NCBI GenBank assembly: GCA_947685225.1
Contig: CANTUV010000009.1
Span: 6,324,001 to 6,388,000, forward strand
Direction: 5' to 3'
Source of the DNA: Garcia nutans
Taxonomy: Eukaryota; Streptophyta; Magnoliopsida; Malpighiales; Euphorbiaceae
DNA: 64,000 bases
The notes under the pieces are model-generated. The model made no database searches. It was not told where the DNA came from and saw nothing but the letters and a program-made list of their open reading frames with translations. A program made the position numbers and the translations under genes. Positions 44,921 to 54,683 of this stretch are shown here, in pieces. Position 1 is the first letter of the stretch; each line of letters opens with the position of its first letter.

Positions 44921-46072
44921 CTATCCTTGAAGTAAATGGAAAGGCTGCTGAGAATTATTCTTTGCCCAAGAAAAATTTGGGTGATTCCTCCAACCAGGGT
45001 TGTAAGTGCTGGAGTAATGATCATTTCTGGCCCTAGGTTGGAATCCTCCCATAACATTGACTTGCTCAGCATTACCCAAAGACTCATATGCAGAGGGGCA
45101 AATATTTGCTCCATGCCCCAGAGTTCCACAGATTCCACATGCTTCTTGAGTATATGAAGAAATATTGTTCTTCATATTCAGCATCTGCACTTGCTTTGTC
45201 AACTCAGCTATCTGACTGACCATCTCACTATTGGCTTCTAGTTGATTCACCCCTTTACTTCTTCCCCTGACACTCTTCTGTTGAGAATTAGCTCTCAACA
45301 TCTCAAAGATATCATAAGTTTCAGCTGCTGTCTTTTCTCCCATGGCTCCCCCAGCTGCATTATCAACAGTGTTCTGAAATTGCTGGGTGAGACCATCATA
45401 GAAAAACTGGTTCAGAAGTTGAAGTGGGTAATGATGGTGTGGACACTGGATCAATAGCATCTTGAACCTGTCCCAAGCCTCATGAAATGGCTCTCCTTCA
45501 ATTTGAGAGAATGTAGCAATCTTCCCTCTCAACTCAGCTGTCTTCTGATGTGAATAGAACTTGCCCATGAATTTATTATAAACTTGCTCCCAAGTTGTCA
45601 GTGAGTTTTCGGGCAACATCATAAGCCAGCTCTTTGCCCTATCCTTCAAAGTATATGGAAAACACCTCATCCTCAACTGATCCTCTGTTAATCCTCCCAA
45701 TGGAAAAGTGTTGAGGGTGGAGTAGAAATCCCTTATGAAGTTCAAAGGATCTTCATTTGGAACTCCATAGAATGATGGCAGCATGTTGTAGTGTATGTTC
45801 TTCAACTCATAGTTCCTTGCTGCATCTGTCAGTCTTATGCAAGAGGTGGAAGTTCCAATAACAGGTCTAGCAAAGTCTCTCATTGTTCTTTGCCTTTCTT
45901 CAGCCATTTTAACGGATTGTGCAGATTCTGACTCAAAATCTGAAGTATCTTCCTCTGAAGTATCAAATCCGGTGTAGAGCTCAAACTCCTCTCTGCTCCT
46001 TTTCACTCTCTGAATTTCTGGAATGAATGGATGTAACTCTCCTTCGAGTGATCTCCTGCCTTGCATAAACAA
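44921..46072 (-). CDS. gag: Athila-type gag (383 aa)
   Basis: Structural capsid/nucleocapsid protein. Starts MFMQGRRSLEGE. The retrotransposon gag domain lies at about residues 105-235, with LRMRCFPYTLKDRAKSWL, TTWEQVYNKFMGKFY and GEPFHEAWDRFKMLL, strongly like Athila gag. CCHC zinc knuckle CGICGTLGHGANIC at residues 312-325. The ORF ends at TAG 44921-44923, but the same frame continues into the protease ORF. The TAG sits in a Gln-rich context and probably derives from CAG, or may act as a readthrough stop. Confidence 0.9.
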   Translation of the reverse strand: MFMQGRRSLEGELHPFIPEIQRVKRSREEFELYTGFDTSEEDTSDFESESAQSVKMAEERQRTMRDFARPVIGTSTSCIRLTDAARNYELKNIHYNMLPSFYGVPNEDPLNFIRDFYSTLNTFPLGGLTEDQLRMRCFPYTLKDRAKSWLMMLPENSLTTWEQVYNKFMGKFYSHQKTAELRGKIATFSQIEGEPFHEAWDRFKMLLIQCPHHHYPLQLLNQFFYDGLTQQFQNTVDNAAGGAMGEKTAAETYDIFEMLRANSQQKSVRGRSKGVNQLEANSEMVSQIAELTKQVQMLNMKNNISSYTQEACGICGTLGHGANICPSAYESLGNAEQVNVMGGFQPRARNDHYSSTYNPGWRNHPNFSWAKNNSQQPFHLLQG

Positions 46073-46189
46073 AAATATCTAGAAAAAGAAACAATTAAAA
46101 GCAAAAGACAAATAAAATAAAATGAAAACAATGAAAAATAATCTAAAGAAATTTTTTTTTTTTAAAATAAACAATTACGCCAATTAGCT

Positions 46190-46207
46190 TCCCCGGCAGC
46201 GGCGCCA
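46190..46207 (-). other. Athila-derivative primer binding site (tRNA-Asp type)
   Basis: Minus strand TGGCGCCGCTGCCGGGGA, six bases from the 5' LTR end. This type of site is characteristic of Athila elements. Confidence 0.9.
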
Positions 46208-46213
46208 AAAACT

Positions 46214-48111
46214 TGTTGCGCTAAAATTAACTCTACCACAAAGCGTCACTCGCAAGTATACGAGGTAGCTGTAGCAAAGGTGATCGCCCCAAGGTCGTTC
46301 TCTCAAGGAAGCTAAAGTGGTTAATTGCTTATAGATTATGTTTAACAAATAACAAAGAGACTTATAAATTGCTAAATAATAAAGAAGATTGATTAAAGTT
46401 TAAAACAATAAAAGTAAACAAAGTTGTAGTTTTGATTCACTTGATAAAAGGGTCTAGGGTTTGCACTTCTCTACTACTCATATGTATGAATGGTTATTCC
46501 TCTTAACTAATTCAATTTCAAAGATTAAATCTCAAACAACTCAACTAATCGAGTCAAGGAAATAAGCTCTCGCATTCAAACCTCTTTCAACTAATCTTGT
46601 TATAAGTGAAATAATCTTTTTAATAGGTTATATCTCTAATTCACCTAAGTCCCTAATTGAATTGTTCAAGTATTAAACTTCATCTCTCAATCCATCATCT
46701 AATACCTTTAAACACATAATTGGTGATCAATCAATTATATATTAACAATGTTCCATTCAATCAAGGCTAAAGAAATTATTAAGTTAAGAGTAATAACCAA
46801 TCCATACAATCATAGCAGATCCATACAAACCCTAGACTAGATCAAATTAGTTCCTCATGCTAACAAACATATTCATCTCATTAAAGTTCAAAGAAATCAA
46901 AATAGACATGATAATATCCATTCAATGAAAATAAAGAGAATAAGTTCGAGAACAAAACCAAGTTACAACTCCTTGAAGTTTCTGAAGAATCTCTTGTTCA
47001 AATCTTGCAAGAATGATGAAACAATGGCTAGAACAATCTAATCTAATCTAGTTTAATCCAAAGTGAAATTAAAATCAAAGAAAACAAAGTTAAAACCCTA
47101 GCTCTAATCTCTGACGGCTCAAAATCTGTTCTCAATCATCGACTCTCCCCAAACCCTCACTTTCTTTTTTTTCTTTTATACGAAACGTCGGCTTTAAAAT
47201 TCGGTGCGCGCTTGTTTTATGAGAGACACGGCCATGTCATGAGGGACATGGCCACCTGGCCGTGTCCCTTGCCAGTGTCCGCTACTGCTTCTTTCTTTCT
47301 TTTTCTTCTTTGCTTAAGTGACACGGCCATGTCATGAGGGACATGGCCGTGTTGGAGCTTGATGGAGGGACACGGCCAGGTGACATGGCCGTGTCCCTTG
47401 CCAGTGTCCTCTACTGTGAGTGTTAAATCTTCTTTGCCTTTGGAATTGGTGAGACACGGCCAAGTCAGAGGTGACTTGGCCGTGTTGCTTCATTTTTGAG
47501 AGACATGGCCAAGTGACATGGCCATGTCGCTTGCCAGTGTCGCCTGACATGGCCATGTCGCTTGCCAGTGTCGCCTGACATGGCCATGTCGCTTGCCAGT
47601 GTCGCCTACTGTGATGACTTGGCCGTGTTTGAGCATATTTGGAGAGACATGGCCAGGTGACTTGGCCATGTCGCTTGCATGTGTCGCCTGACTTGGCCAT
47701 GTTGCTTGCATGTGTCGCCTACTGTGATGACTTTGCCGTGTTTGAGCATATTTGGAGAGACATGGCCAGGTGACTTGGCCATGTCGCTTGCATGTGTCGC
47801 CTGACATGGCCATGTCGCTTGCCAGTGTCGCCTACTGTGATGATATCTTTTCTTCAGTCTTGGTTCTTGGCTTTTTTAACCTAAAACAAAACTCAAACAA
47901 ACTTTAAACAAAAAGTAAATAAACAATAACCAACAAAACATAAACACCATACTAAAAACTAGATCAAAAACGACATAAACACTGAAATAACTAAAACTAC
48001 AAAATTAACAAAAACACTAAATAAACCGATTTAAACTAATAAAATACCTAAATAAAACAATAATTATTATAATAAACAAGACACAAATCTATAACAAAAA
48101 CTAACAAAACA
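46214..48111 (-). repeat. Athila-derivative 5' LTR
   Basis: 1898 bp, nearly identical to 39361-41259. Observed differences are single changes near 46424 and 47971 and one missing A near 47989. Confidence 0.93.
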
Positions 48112-49097
48112 GTATACCTTGGCCTTTTCTTTTGTCTATCCACAACTCCTTTCTTGCCAAAATAGTATACATATGTGCCTTCAATCTTCCTTACACATCC
48201 AGCATGTTCTAGATAATCAATTGTGATGGCACTAGAGGCAAGATTGAAAGGGTTTCTCAAAGTAGCTAAGTTTAGATCATTTAGTAGGTTCAGGTGCCTA
48301 GCTATTTGAGTAATTTGTGAGGATAGGAAGAAGGTTCCAGTTCTTGTAACTGCATGATGATAGAGGGTGTCAATCAAGAACTTGGTTGTGTTCATTTGGA
48401 TGTTGTGGGTGAAAGCATATAAAAAGATGAGGTCTCTTTTGGTTACTTTTTCATTTCCATCTGCTCTTTGATGGATGGTGTAGGTGATAATCCTATGGAG
48501 CATCCAATGGGTGAGAGATTTGATGTGTCTGGCTTTTGATTCTTTTTCAAAAGAAGTTTCCACAGAAATTTCTTGCCAGAATTCAGAGAGAGTTTGACTA
48601 GAAAAGATTTGATCGTTGTAGGAGGTTATACCATCAGCAGGAAAGTTCCAAATATTGCCAAAGTCTTCTAGGGTTAAGGCTTGGTATTGATCAAATAGTT
48701 TAAACATAACCCCATACCATCCTAGTGCAGAATTAGCACTCTTCTCTATTTGGAAGGACATAAGAAACTCCTTGCTTAAACTGGAATAACCTACCTCTTC
48801 TGGAAATACAAACTTTCTCCATCCAAGGACATCTAGTAATCTTTCAATTTCGTCCTGGATATTTAGGGCAGAAAGCATCCCACCAAAAGGAGATTTGGTT
48901 CCCTCAACCTTCTTTCTCTTCAGCATGGCATACCTAACATCTTCCTCAGAAGTTTGGTGGTGAGGTTTGTGAATTTTCTCACCTCTTCTAGACTGTGGAG
49001 GAGATGGAGGATCATCTATAGGTTCTCTTATTGTAATTCCTGGAGCTCTCTTTGCTTTTCCTTTTATTTTGGAGGTTGTCTTCTTTTTGGGAGCCAT
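48112..49097 (-). pseudogene. SIRE env-like ORF, N-terminal part, interrupted
   Basis: Lies downstream of pol. ATG at 49097 (MAPKKKTTSKIKGKAKRAPG) is preferred; the frame is open further upstream but without support. The Lys-rich start looks nuclear rather than like a signal peptide, and no transmembrane helix is seen. The middle (WMLHRIITYTIHQRADGNEK, KRDLIFLYAFTHNIQMN, FLSSQITQIARHLNLL) resembles the 'plant transposon protein / Athila ORF-1' family. In sireviruses the ORF here is called envelope-like; nothing here shows an entry function. The Athila derivative interrupts it at 48112; the remainder is at 38944-39355. Confidence 0.8.
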
Positions 49098-49690
49098 TAG
49101 GATAGAAAGAAAGAAGAAAACTGGATTAAGAAAATGATACTGGAAAACAGAGGGTGATTTGAGAAACATATGAGTTTGAGAGGATTGTCGAGATTCAGAG
49201 GGAAGTTTATATGTTTTAATAAGCAAAATATCAAAGAAACTGATGTAACACACTCTTAAATAGAAGAAATTAAGAAAATAGCCGTTTATGACTGTTGAAA
49301 GTTAAGAGTTGCGACCTGTCATACAGCCAACGGTTACAAAATTTCGAGCAGAGTGTACAGAGTGCGGTCGCACATTCAGAAGGGTGCGATCGTGAAATTC
49401 GGTCTAGCGACCATTAGCATGATTAGTACGCTCGCGGGTGAAGAAACTATCTGTAACGGTCGAAACTGTTCAAATTATTGCGTCCGCGCACAAAGTTTCT
49501 CGACCGCGCACAGAGATTTTTATTTGAATGAATCTGGCAGACAAGATAGCGATCGCTAAGGACACTGGAGCGAACGCGACTGACTTAAAATTGAAAGAGT
49601 CAAGGAAAGATGGAAGATTTTTCTAATGTATAGGCAAAAATATATATATATATATACACATAGAAACTTCATTGATAGGCAATTAATTTA
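49098..49690 (-). other. SIRE pol to env-like spacer with GC-rich motif cluster
   Basis: Non-coding. Between 49360 and 49575 it carries GCGGTCGC, GCGATCGT, GCGACCAT, CGGTCGAAA, CGACCGCGC and AGCGATCGCT-like words, the same motif family as in the SIRE LTR GC block. An (AT)n run lies at 49640-49658. Confidence 0.65.
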
Positions 49691-52600
49691 TTAATTCAAA
49701 GTGATTCCATCAATCATTCCTAAATTAAGTTTAATGAAGTTAAGTCTATCTTCATTCAAGGGTTTTGTAAAGATATCAGCAAGTTGATTTTGTGTATCTA
49801 TAAATTCTAGGATTATATTCTGATTTTGTACATTTTCTCTCAAGAAATGATGTCTAATATCTATATGTTTGGATCTAGAGTGTTGGATAGGATTTTTAGA
49901 CAAATTGATAGCACTAGTGTTGTCACATTTAATGGAGATATTGTTAAATACTTTACCATAGTCAAGCAATTGTTGTTTCATCCATAATACTTGTGTGCAA
50001 CAAAAATATGCTGCAACATATTCGGCTTCCGTTGTGGATAAAGCAACCGATGTTTGTTTTTTACTATGCCAAGAAACTAGACAATTACCAAGAAAGTGAC
50101 ATGCTCCTGTAGTGCTTTTCCTATCTAAGATACTACCAGCATAATCTGCATCTGAAAAGCCTATGATATGAAATGATGTGTTTTTAGGATACCAAAGTCC
50201 TAAATGCATTGTACCACTCAAATATTTCAAAATTCTCTTAGTGGCATTCAAGTGTGATTCTTTAGGACTAGTTTGAAATCTAGCACAAAGACATACACTA
50301 TACATTATATCAGGTCTAGAAGCGGTTAAGTAAAGTAGTGATCCGATGATACCTCGATATTTCTTCTCATCTACTGCTTTACCATTTTCATCTTTACCTA
50401 ATTTCAAGGATGAGCTCATAGGAGTTTTGCTAGTTTTGCAGCCATCCATTCCAAATTTCTTGATGAGTTCTTTTGTATATTTGGATTGGTTGATGAAGAT
50501 CCCATCCTTACATTGCTTGACTTGCAGTCCAAGGAAGAACTTGAGTTCACCCATCATGCTCATTTCAAATTCCCTAGTCATACAAGTAGCAAATTCTTTG
50601 CACAAGGCTTCATTAGTAGCTCCAAATATTATGTCATCCACATAAATTTGTACAATCAAAATGTTATGCTTGTCCTTTTTAACAAAAAGAGTTGTGTCTA
50701 CTTTTCCTTTTGAAAAACCATTTTCAAGTAAATATGCACTAAGTTTATCATACCAAGCTCTTGGTGCTTGTTTCAATCCATATAAAGCTTTGGTAAGTTT
50801 GAATACATGATCAGGAAATTTGTAGTTTTCAAAACCAGGAGGTTGTTCAACATAAACTTCTTCGCTTATAAGTCCGTTTAGAAATGCACTTTTAACATCC
50901 ATTTGAAAGAGTTTAAAGTTCATGTGACATGCAAAAGCAAGTAATATTCTAATAGCTTCTAATCTGGCTACAGGGGCAAAAGTTTCATCATAGTCAATAC
51001 CTTCTTCTTGATTATAACCTTTGGCTACCAATCTTGCTTTATTTCTAACAATGTGACCATTTTCATCAAGCTTATTCCTATAGATCCATTTGCATCCTAT
51101 TATAGAGTGATCTGTAGGTCTAGGAGTAAGTTGCCAAACATTATTTCTTTCAAATTGATTAAGTTCATCTTGCATTGCAGTTATCCAATTTTCATCATTT
51201 AAAGCCTCCTCAACAGTCTTTGGCTCAATTTGAGAAACAAAAGCAAAATTAACATCTATATGATTAATTTTAGATCTAGTAATTACTCCCTTAGATGTTT
51301 CTCCAATGATGAGTTCCTTAGGATGGTCTTTCTTGTATTGCCAATCCTTAGGTAGATCTTGAGTCTTTTCTTCAAGTTCATACTGATTTATCTTTGGAGC
51401 ATCAATAGATTCAAGAGGTTCAAGAGTACCTGCAGGGTCATTGAAAGTAATACCTTTCTTTTGATCACGATTAGATGATTCATCAAATACAACATGCATT
51501 GTTTCTTCTATAACTAGAGTTTTCATGTTAAACACCCTATATGCTTTGCTATATGATGAATATCCTAGGAATATGCCTTCATCTGATTTGGATGAAAATT
51601 TTCCAAGATTATCCTTGGTATTCAATATGAAGCATTTGCATCCGAATACTCTAAAATATCCAATTCTGGGTATTCTTCCATTCCATAGCTCATAAGAAGT
51701 TTTATTAGTTAAATGCCTTTTGTAAACACGATTTGCAATGTAACAAGCTTTATTAACGGCTTCTGCCCAAAAATAAGATGGTAAATCATATTCATTGAGC
51801 ATTGTCCTAGCCATTTTAATTAAAGTTCTATTTTTCCTTTCAACTACACCATTTTGCTGTGGAGTTCTAGGAGCAGAAAAATTATGTGAAATGCCAAGTT
51901 CATTGCAAAAGCCTTCAAAATTTTCATTCTCAAATTCTTTGCCATGATCACTTCTAATAGATGTGATCACATATCCTTTTTCATTTTGAACACTTTTTGC
52001 AAACGTTTTGAAGTAATTAAAGGCTTCATTCTTTTGAGCTAAGAAATTAACCCATGTGAATCTAGAGTAATCATCAACAAGAACAAATGCATATGATTTG
52101 CCTCCTAGGCTTGTAACTCTATTTGGTCCAAACAAATCCAAATGAATGAGCTCTAAAGGTCTAGAGGTGCTTATAACACTCTTTGATTTAAATGAGCTTT
52201 TATGTTGCTTACCATGTTGACAAGGTTCACAAATCCTGTCTTTATCATATTTTATCTTAGGTAGGCCATCAACTAAGTTTTCATTACAAATATATTTTAA
52301 TTGATCCATACCAGCATGACCTAGTCTTCTATGCCATAACCATGCATCATTATTAGTGGACATTAAACATTTAAATGTATGATTTGAATGAATGTTGATA
52401 TTATAAGTGTTGTTTGTTCTAGTACCTTTAAATATGATAATATCATTTGAATTCGTGATCTTGCATTCTTTGGAATCAAAATTGACAAAGTATGCTTTAT
52501 CACAAAGTTGACTAACACTTAGCAAGTTATGTTTCAAACCATCAACAAGCCATACATCTTCGATTAAATCCTTACCAATAGAACCAATGGAGCCAACACC

Positions 52601-52774
52601 AAGAATTTTACCTTTAGCATTGTTTCCAAAAGTTACATTACCTCCATGTTTGTAGGTAATACTTGTAAAGAGCTTTGCATTCCCAGTCATATGCCTTAAG
52701 CATCCACTATCTACAAGCCATGTGCTTTCGTTGATAGTAGATTTTAGGCATACCTGCAAGGCAATAGTGATCAT
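49691..52774 (-). CDS. pol: SIRE-like copia pol (1027 aa)
   Basis: Encodes protease, integrase, RT and RNase H in copia order. Protease STWLVDSGCLRHMTGN near residue 18 (Leu replaces the usual Ser after DSGC). Integrase: LWHRRLGHAGM and CEPCQHGKQHKSSF (HHCC zinc site), LIHLDLFGP (Asp), IRSDHGKEFEN (Asp) and TPQQNGVVERKNRTL (Glu). RT: QPPGFENY, LYGLKQAPRAWYDKL and catalytic YVDD at residues 711-714 (50633-50644). RNase H: FSDADYAGS and ALSTTEAEYVA. No stop or frameshift. Its ATG overlaps the gag stop (ATGA), in a different frame from gag. Members of this lineage often express gag-pol as one protein, so either a small indel or a genuine overlap arrangement is present. Confidence 0.95.
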   Translation of the reverse strand: MITIALQVCLKSTINESTWLVDSGCLRHMTGNAKLFTSITYKHGGNVTFGNNAKGKILGVGSIGSIGKDLIEDVWLVDGLKHNLLSVSQLCDKAYFVNFDSKECKITNSNDIIIFKGTRTNNTYNINIHSNHTFKCLMSTNNDAWLWHRRLGHAGMDQLKYICNENLVDGLPKIKYDKDRICEPCQHGKQHKSSFKSKSVISTSRPLELIHLDLFGPNRVTSLGGKSYAFVLVDDYSRFTWVNFLAQKNEAFNYFKTFAKSVQNEKGYVITSIRSDHGKEFENENFEGFCNELGISHNFSAPRTPQQNGVVERKNRTLIKMARTMLNEYDLPSYFWAEAVNKACYIANRVYKRHLTNKTSYELWNGRIPRIGYFRVFGCKCFILNTKDNLGKFSSKSDEGIFLGYSSYSKAYRVFNMKTLVIEETMHVVFDESSNRDQKKGITFNDPAGTLEPLESIDAPKINQYELEEKTQDLPKDWQYKKDHPKELIIGETSKGVITRSKINHIDVNFAFVSQIEPKTVEEALNDENWITAMQDELNQFERNNVWQLTPRPTDHSIIGCKWIYRNKLDENGHIVRNKARLVAKGYNQEEGIDYDETFAPVARLEAIRILLAFACHMNFKLFQMDVKSAFLNGLISEEVYVEQPPGFENYKFPDHVFKLTKALYGLKQAPRAWYDKLSAYLLENGFSKGKVDTTLFVKKDKHNILIVQIYVDDIIFGATNEALCKEFATCMTREFEMSMMGELKFFLGLQVKQCKDGIFINQSKYTKELIKKFGMDGCKTSKTPMSSSLKLGKDENGKAVDEKKYRGIIGSLLYLTASRPDIMYSVCLCARFQTSPKESHLNATKRILKYLSGTMHLGLWYPKNTSFHIIGFSDADYAGSILDRKSTTGACHFLGNCLVSWHSKKQTSVALSTTEAEYVAAYFCCTQVLWMKQQLLDYGKVFNNISIKCDNTSAINLSKNPIQHSRSKHIDIRHHFLRENVQNQNIILEFIDTQNQLADIFTKPLNEDRLNFIKLNLGMIDGITLN

Positions 52775-54630
52775 CTTCTTTTAGGTACCCACATGAAGTT
52801 GGGTCCTTGATGGTTAGTAGTAAAAGTGCCTTCTAACTTAAGATGAGCCTTTCTTATATAACAAGAAAAATTTTTGTGTCCGAATTTCATGCAATATGTG
52901 CATTGCCATGGCATTCTATACTTCTGCATTTTTCTTTTTGTATTTAAAGTATTATGCATGCAGCTACAAGTATGTGATTTCTGTTGTGCAAGTTTAGTGT
53001 ACAAAAATGCATAATTATTTTTGGCTTTATTTCCTGGCAAACCATAAGAAGTTCTTTTGGTACTTTTAGACTTGGTGCAAGCATCTTTGATATGATCATC
53101 AGAAATTTCAATTGTAGATGCTTTTACAAATGTTTGTTTGCTTGATGCAATGTCGGTTGAGCCATTGAATCCAAATCCATATTTTAAGGAAGGTGATCTT
53201 TGGTTATTAATTAATGTGTTTAATGCTTCCTTTCCTTTATGAAATCTGGAAATTGATTCTTTTAGTTCTTTTAGTTCATGCTTCAATGTTTCATTCTCTT
53301 TAATCACTTTTTCTAAGTCATGTGAGTTTTTATTTAACTCTCCTATCGTATTCATCAAGTGTTCATTTGAGGTTTTCAATTCTAAGGTAGAGTTCTTTAA
53401 GCATATAAAATCTTTTTCTAACTTAGAGTTTTTCTCTTTATAAAGCATCATTTTAGAAAAATATTTTTCTATTTTAAAGTTCATGTGCTCAATCAAATCA
53501 CTATCATCTATATCATTTATATCATTATGTGCTACTGGATCAAAGGATTGAGTACTTACCTCATTGGAGTCATCTTCAATAGCCATGAGACACAAATTTG
53601 CAATTCCTTCTTCTTCTTCTTCTCCACTTGAAGAAGAGTCATCCCATGTGGCTTTGAGAGACTTTTTCTTTTCTTTATCCCATTTCTTTTTGTTCTTTAA
53701 TTTGAAGCAATCCGATTTAATGTGACCAGTTTTTCCACATTCATAGCACTTTACCTCATTTTTCTTTTCTTTATCTTTGAAGGAGAATTTTGGAAGTGTA
53801 CCTTTGTTTGCTTGCAATCTTTTCTTCCTTTTCCATTCATTGATTCTTTTTGAGAACATTGCCATTTCATCTTCATCATCAGTACCTTCATTGCTTGAGC
53901 TCTCAACTTCTTTGATTGCTTTGAGTGCAATTGGTTTTCTCTTTTCTTTTTCACCTTGATCTTCTTCTTTCTCACTGTGTAGCTCAAATGTGAGTAGTTT
54001 ACCAACTAGCTCATCTGTTCTTAATGTGCTGAGATCATGAGCTTCTTCTATGGATGATACTTTTGATTCAAAGTTTTTCCTAGCTCTTAGGGCTCTCAAG
54101 ATTTTACTGTTTACATCACCTTGATCATATACCTTGCCATACTTCTTTAGTTCATTGACAATAGCAAGCAAGCGATTGGTCATGTCGGTGACATTTTCAT
54201 TTGGTTTCATCTTGAATAGCTCATACTCATGGACATGCATTTGTTTCTTGGTAAATCTCACTTGAGTCGTACCTTCATGGTAATTTTTTAGTGTTTTCTA
54301 AATGCAATGTGCACAAGTTAAATGTTGAACTCTTCCACCTTCTTCTCTTGAAATGGAATTCATCAAGATGGAAGCGGCTCTATTGTTCTTGAATCGATCT
54401 TTGACATTGCTAGCTGACCATTGTGCTTTGGGAAGTGGAACTTGAACACCTTCAGCTTCATAAGTGGGAGGTTTCCACTCACTTTCCATGAAATCCCATA
54501 GTTCAATCCCTTCACTGTCTAGAAACAAATACATTTTGTGTTTCCAGTATGAATAATCAGTTCCATCAAAGTAGGGTCTAAGAATAGTGTTAAGATTTCC
54601 ATGAGAGCTTGATGAAGAAGAAGTTGCCAT
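52771..54630 (-). pseudogene. gag: SIRE-like gag with one internal stop
   Basis: Starts MATSSSSSSHGN at 54630, with FDGTDYSYWKHKMYLFLDSE and WDFMESEWKPP, a copia gag N-terminus. A TAG at 54298-54300 interrupts it and the same frame goes on at once with YHEGTTQVRFTKKQMHVHEY and MKPNENVTDMTNRLLAIVNE. Zinc knuckle CYECGKTGHIKSDC near 53735, then long coiled-coil segments, and the typical SIRE end NFMWVPK. The stop probably replaces a Trp codon (TGG to TAG). Apart from it, gag is open over about 620 codons. Confidence 0.9.
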
Positions 54631-54668
54631 AGTGGATCAAATTTCACAATTAAGTTTAAGAAATCTCA

Positions 54669-54681
54669 GGCTCTGATACCA
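54669..54681 (-). other. SIRE primer binding site (initiator tRNA-Met type)
   Basis: Minus strand TGGTATCAGAGCC, two bases after the 5' LTR end. Confidence 0.9.
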
Positions 54682-54683
54682 AT

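Larger units (their letters stand above)
39361..48111 (-). mobile_element. Athila-derived element lacking RT, RNase H and integrase core, minus strand
   Basis: LTRs 46214-48111 (5') and 39361-41259 (3') differ at only about three positions by eye; TSD GTATA at 39356-39360 and 48112-48116. The primer site is of the tRNA-Asp type used by Athila. The interior holds an Athila-type gag, a protease domain and an integrase C-terminal tail, with nothing between protease and tail. No env ORF is present. Very recent insertion; it would need enzymes in trans. Confidence 0.93.

Noticed and set aside
49353..49559. Plus-strand 68-codon ORF between SIRE pol and env-like gene
   Set aside because: Antisense to the element and produced by the GC-rich motif cluster; no homology recognised.
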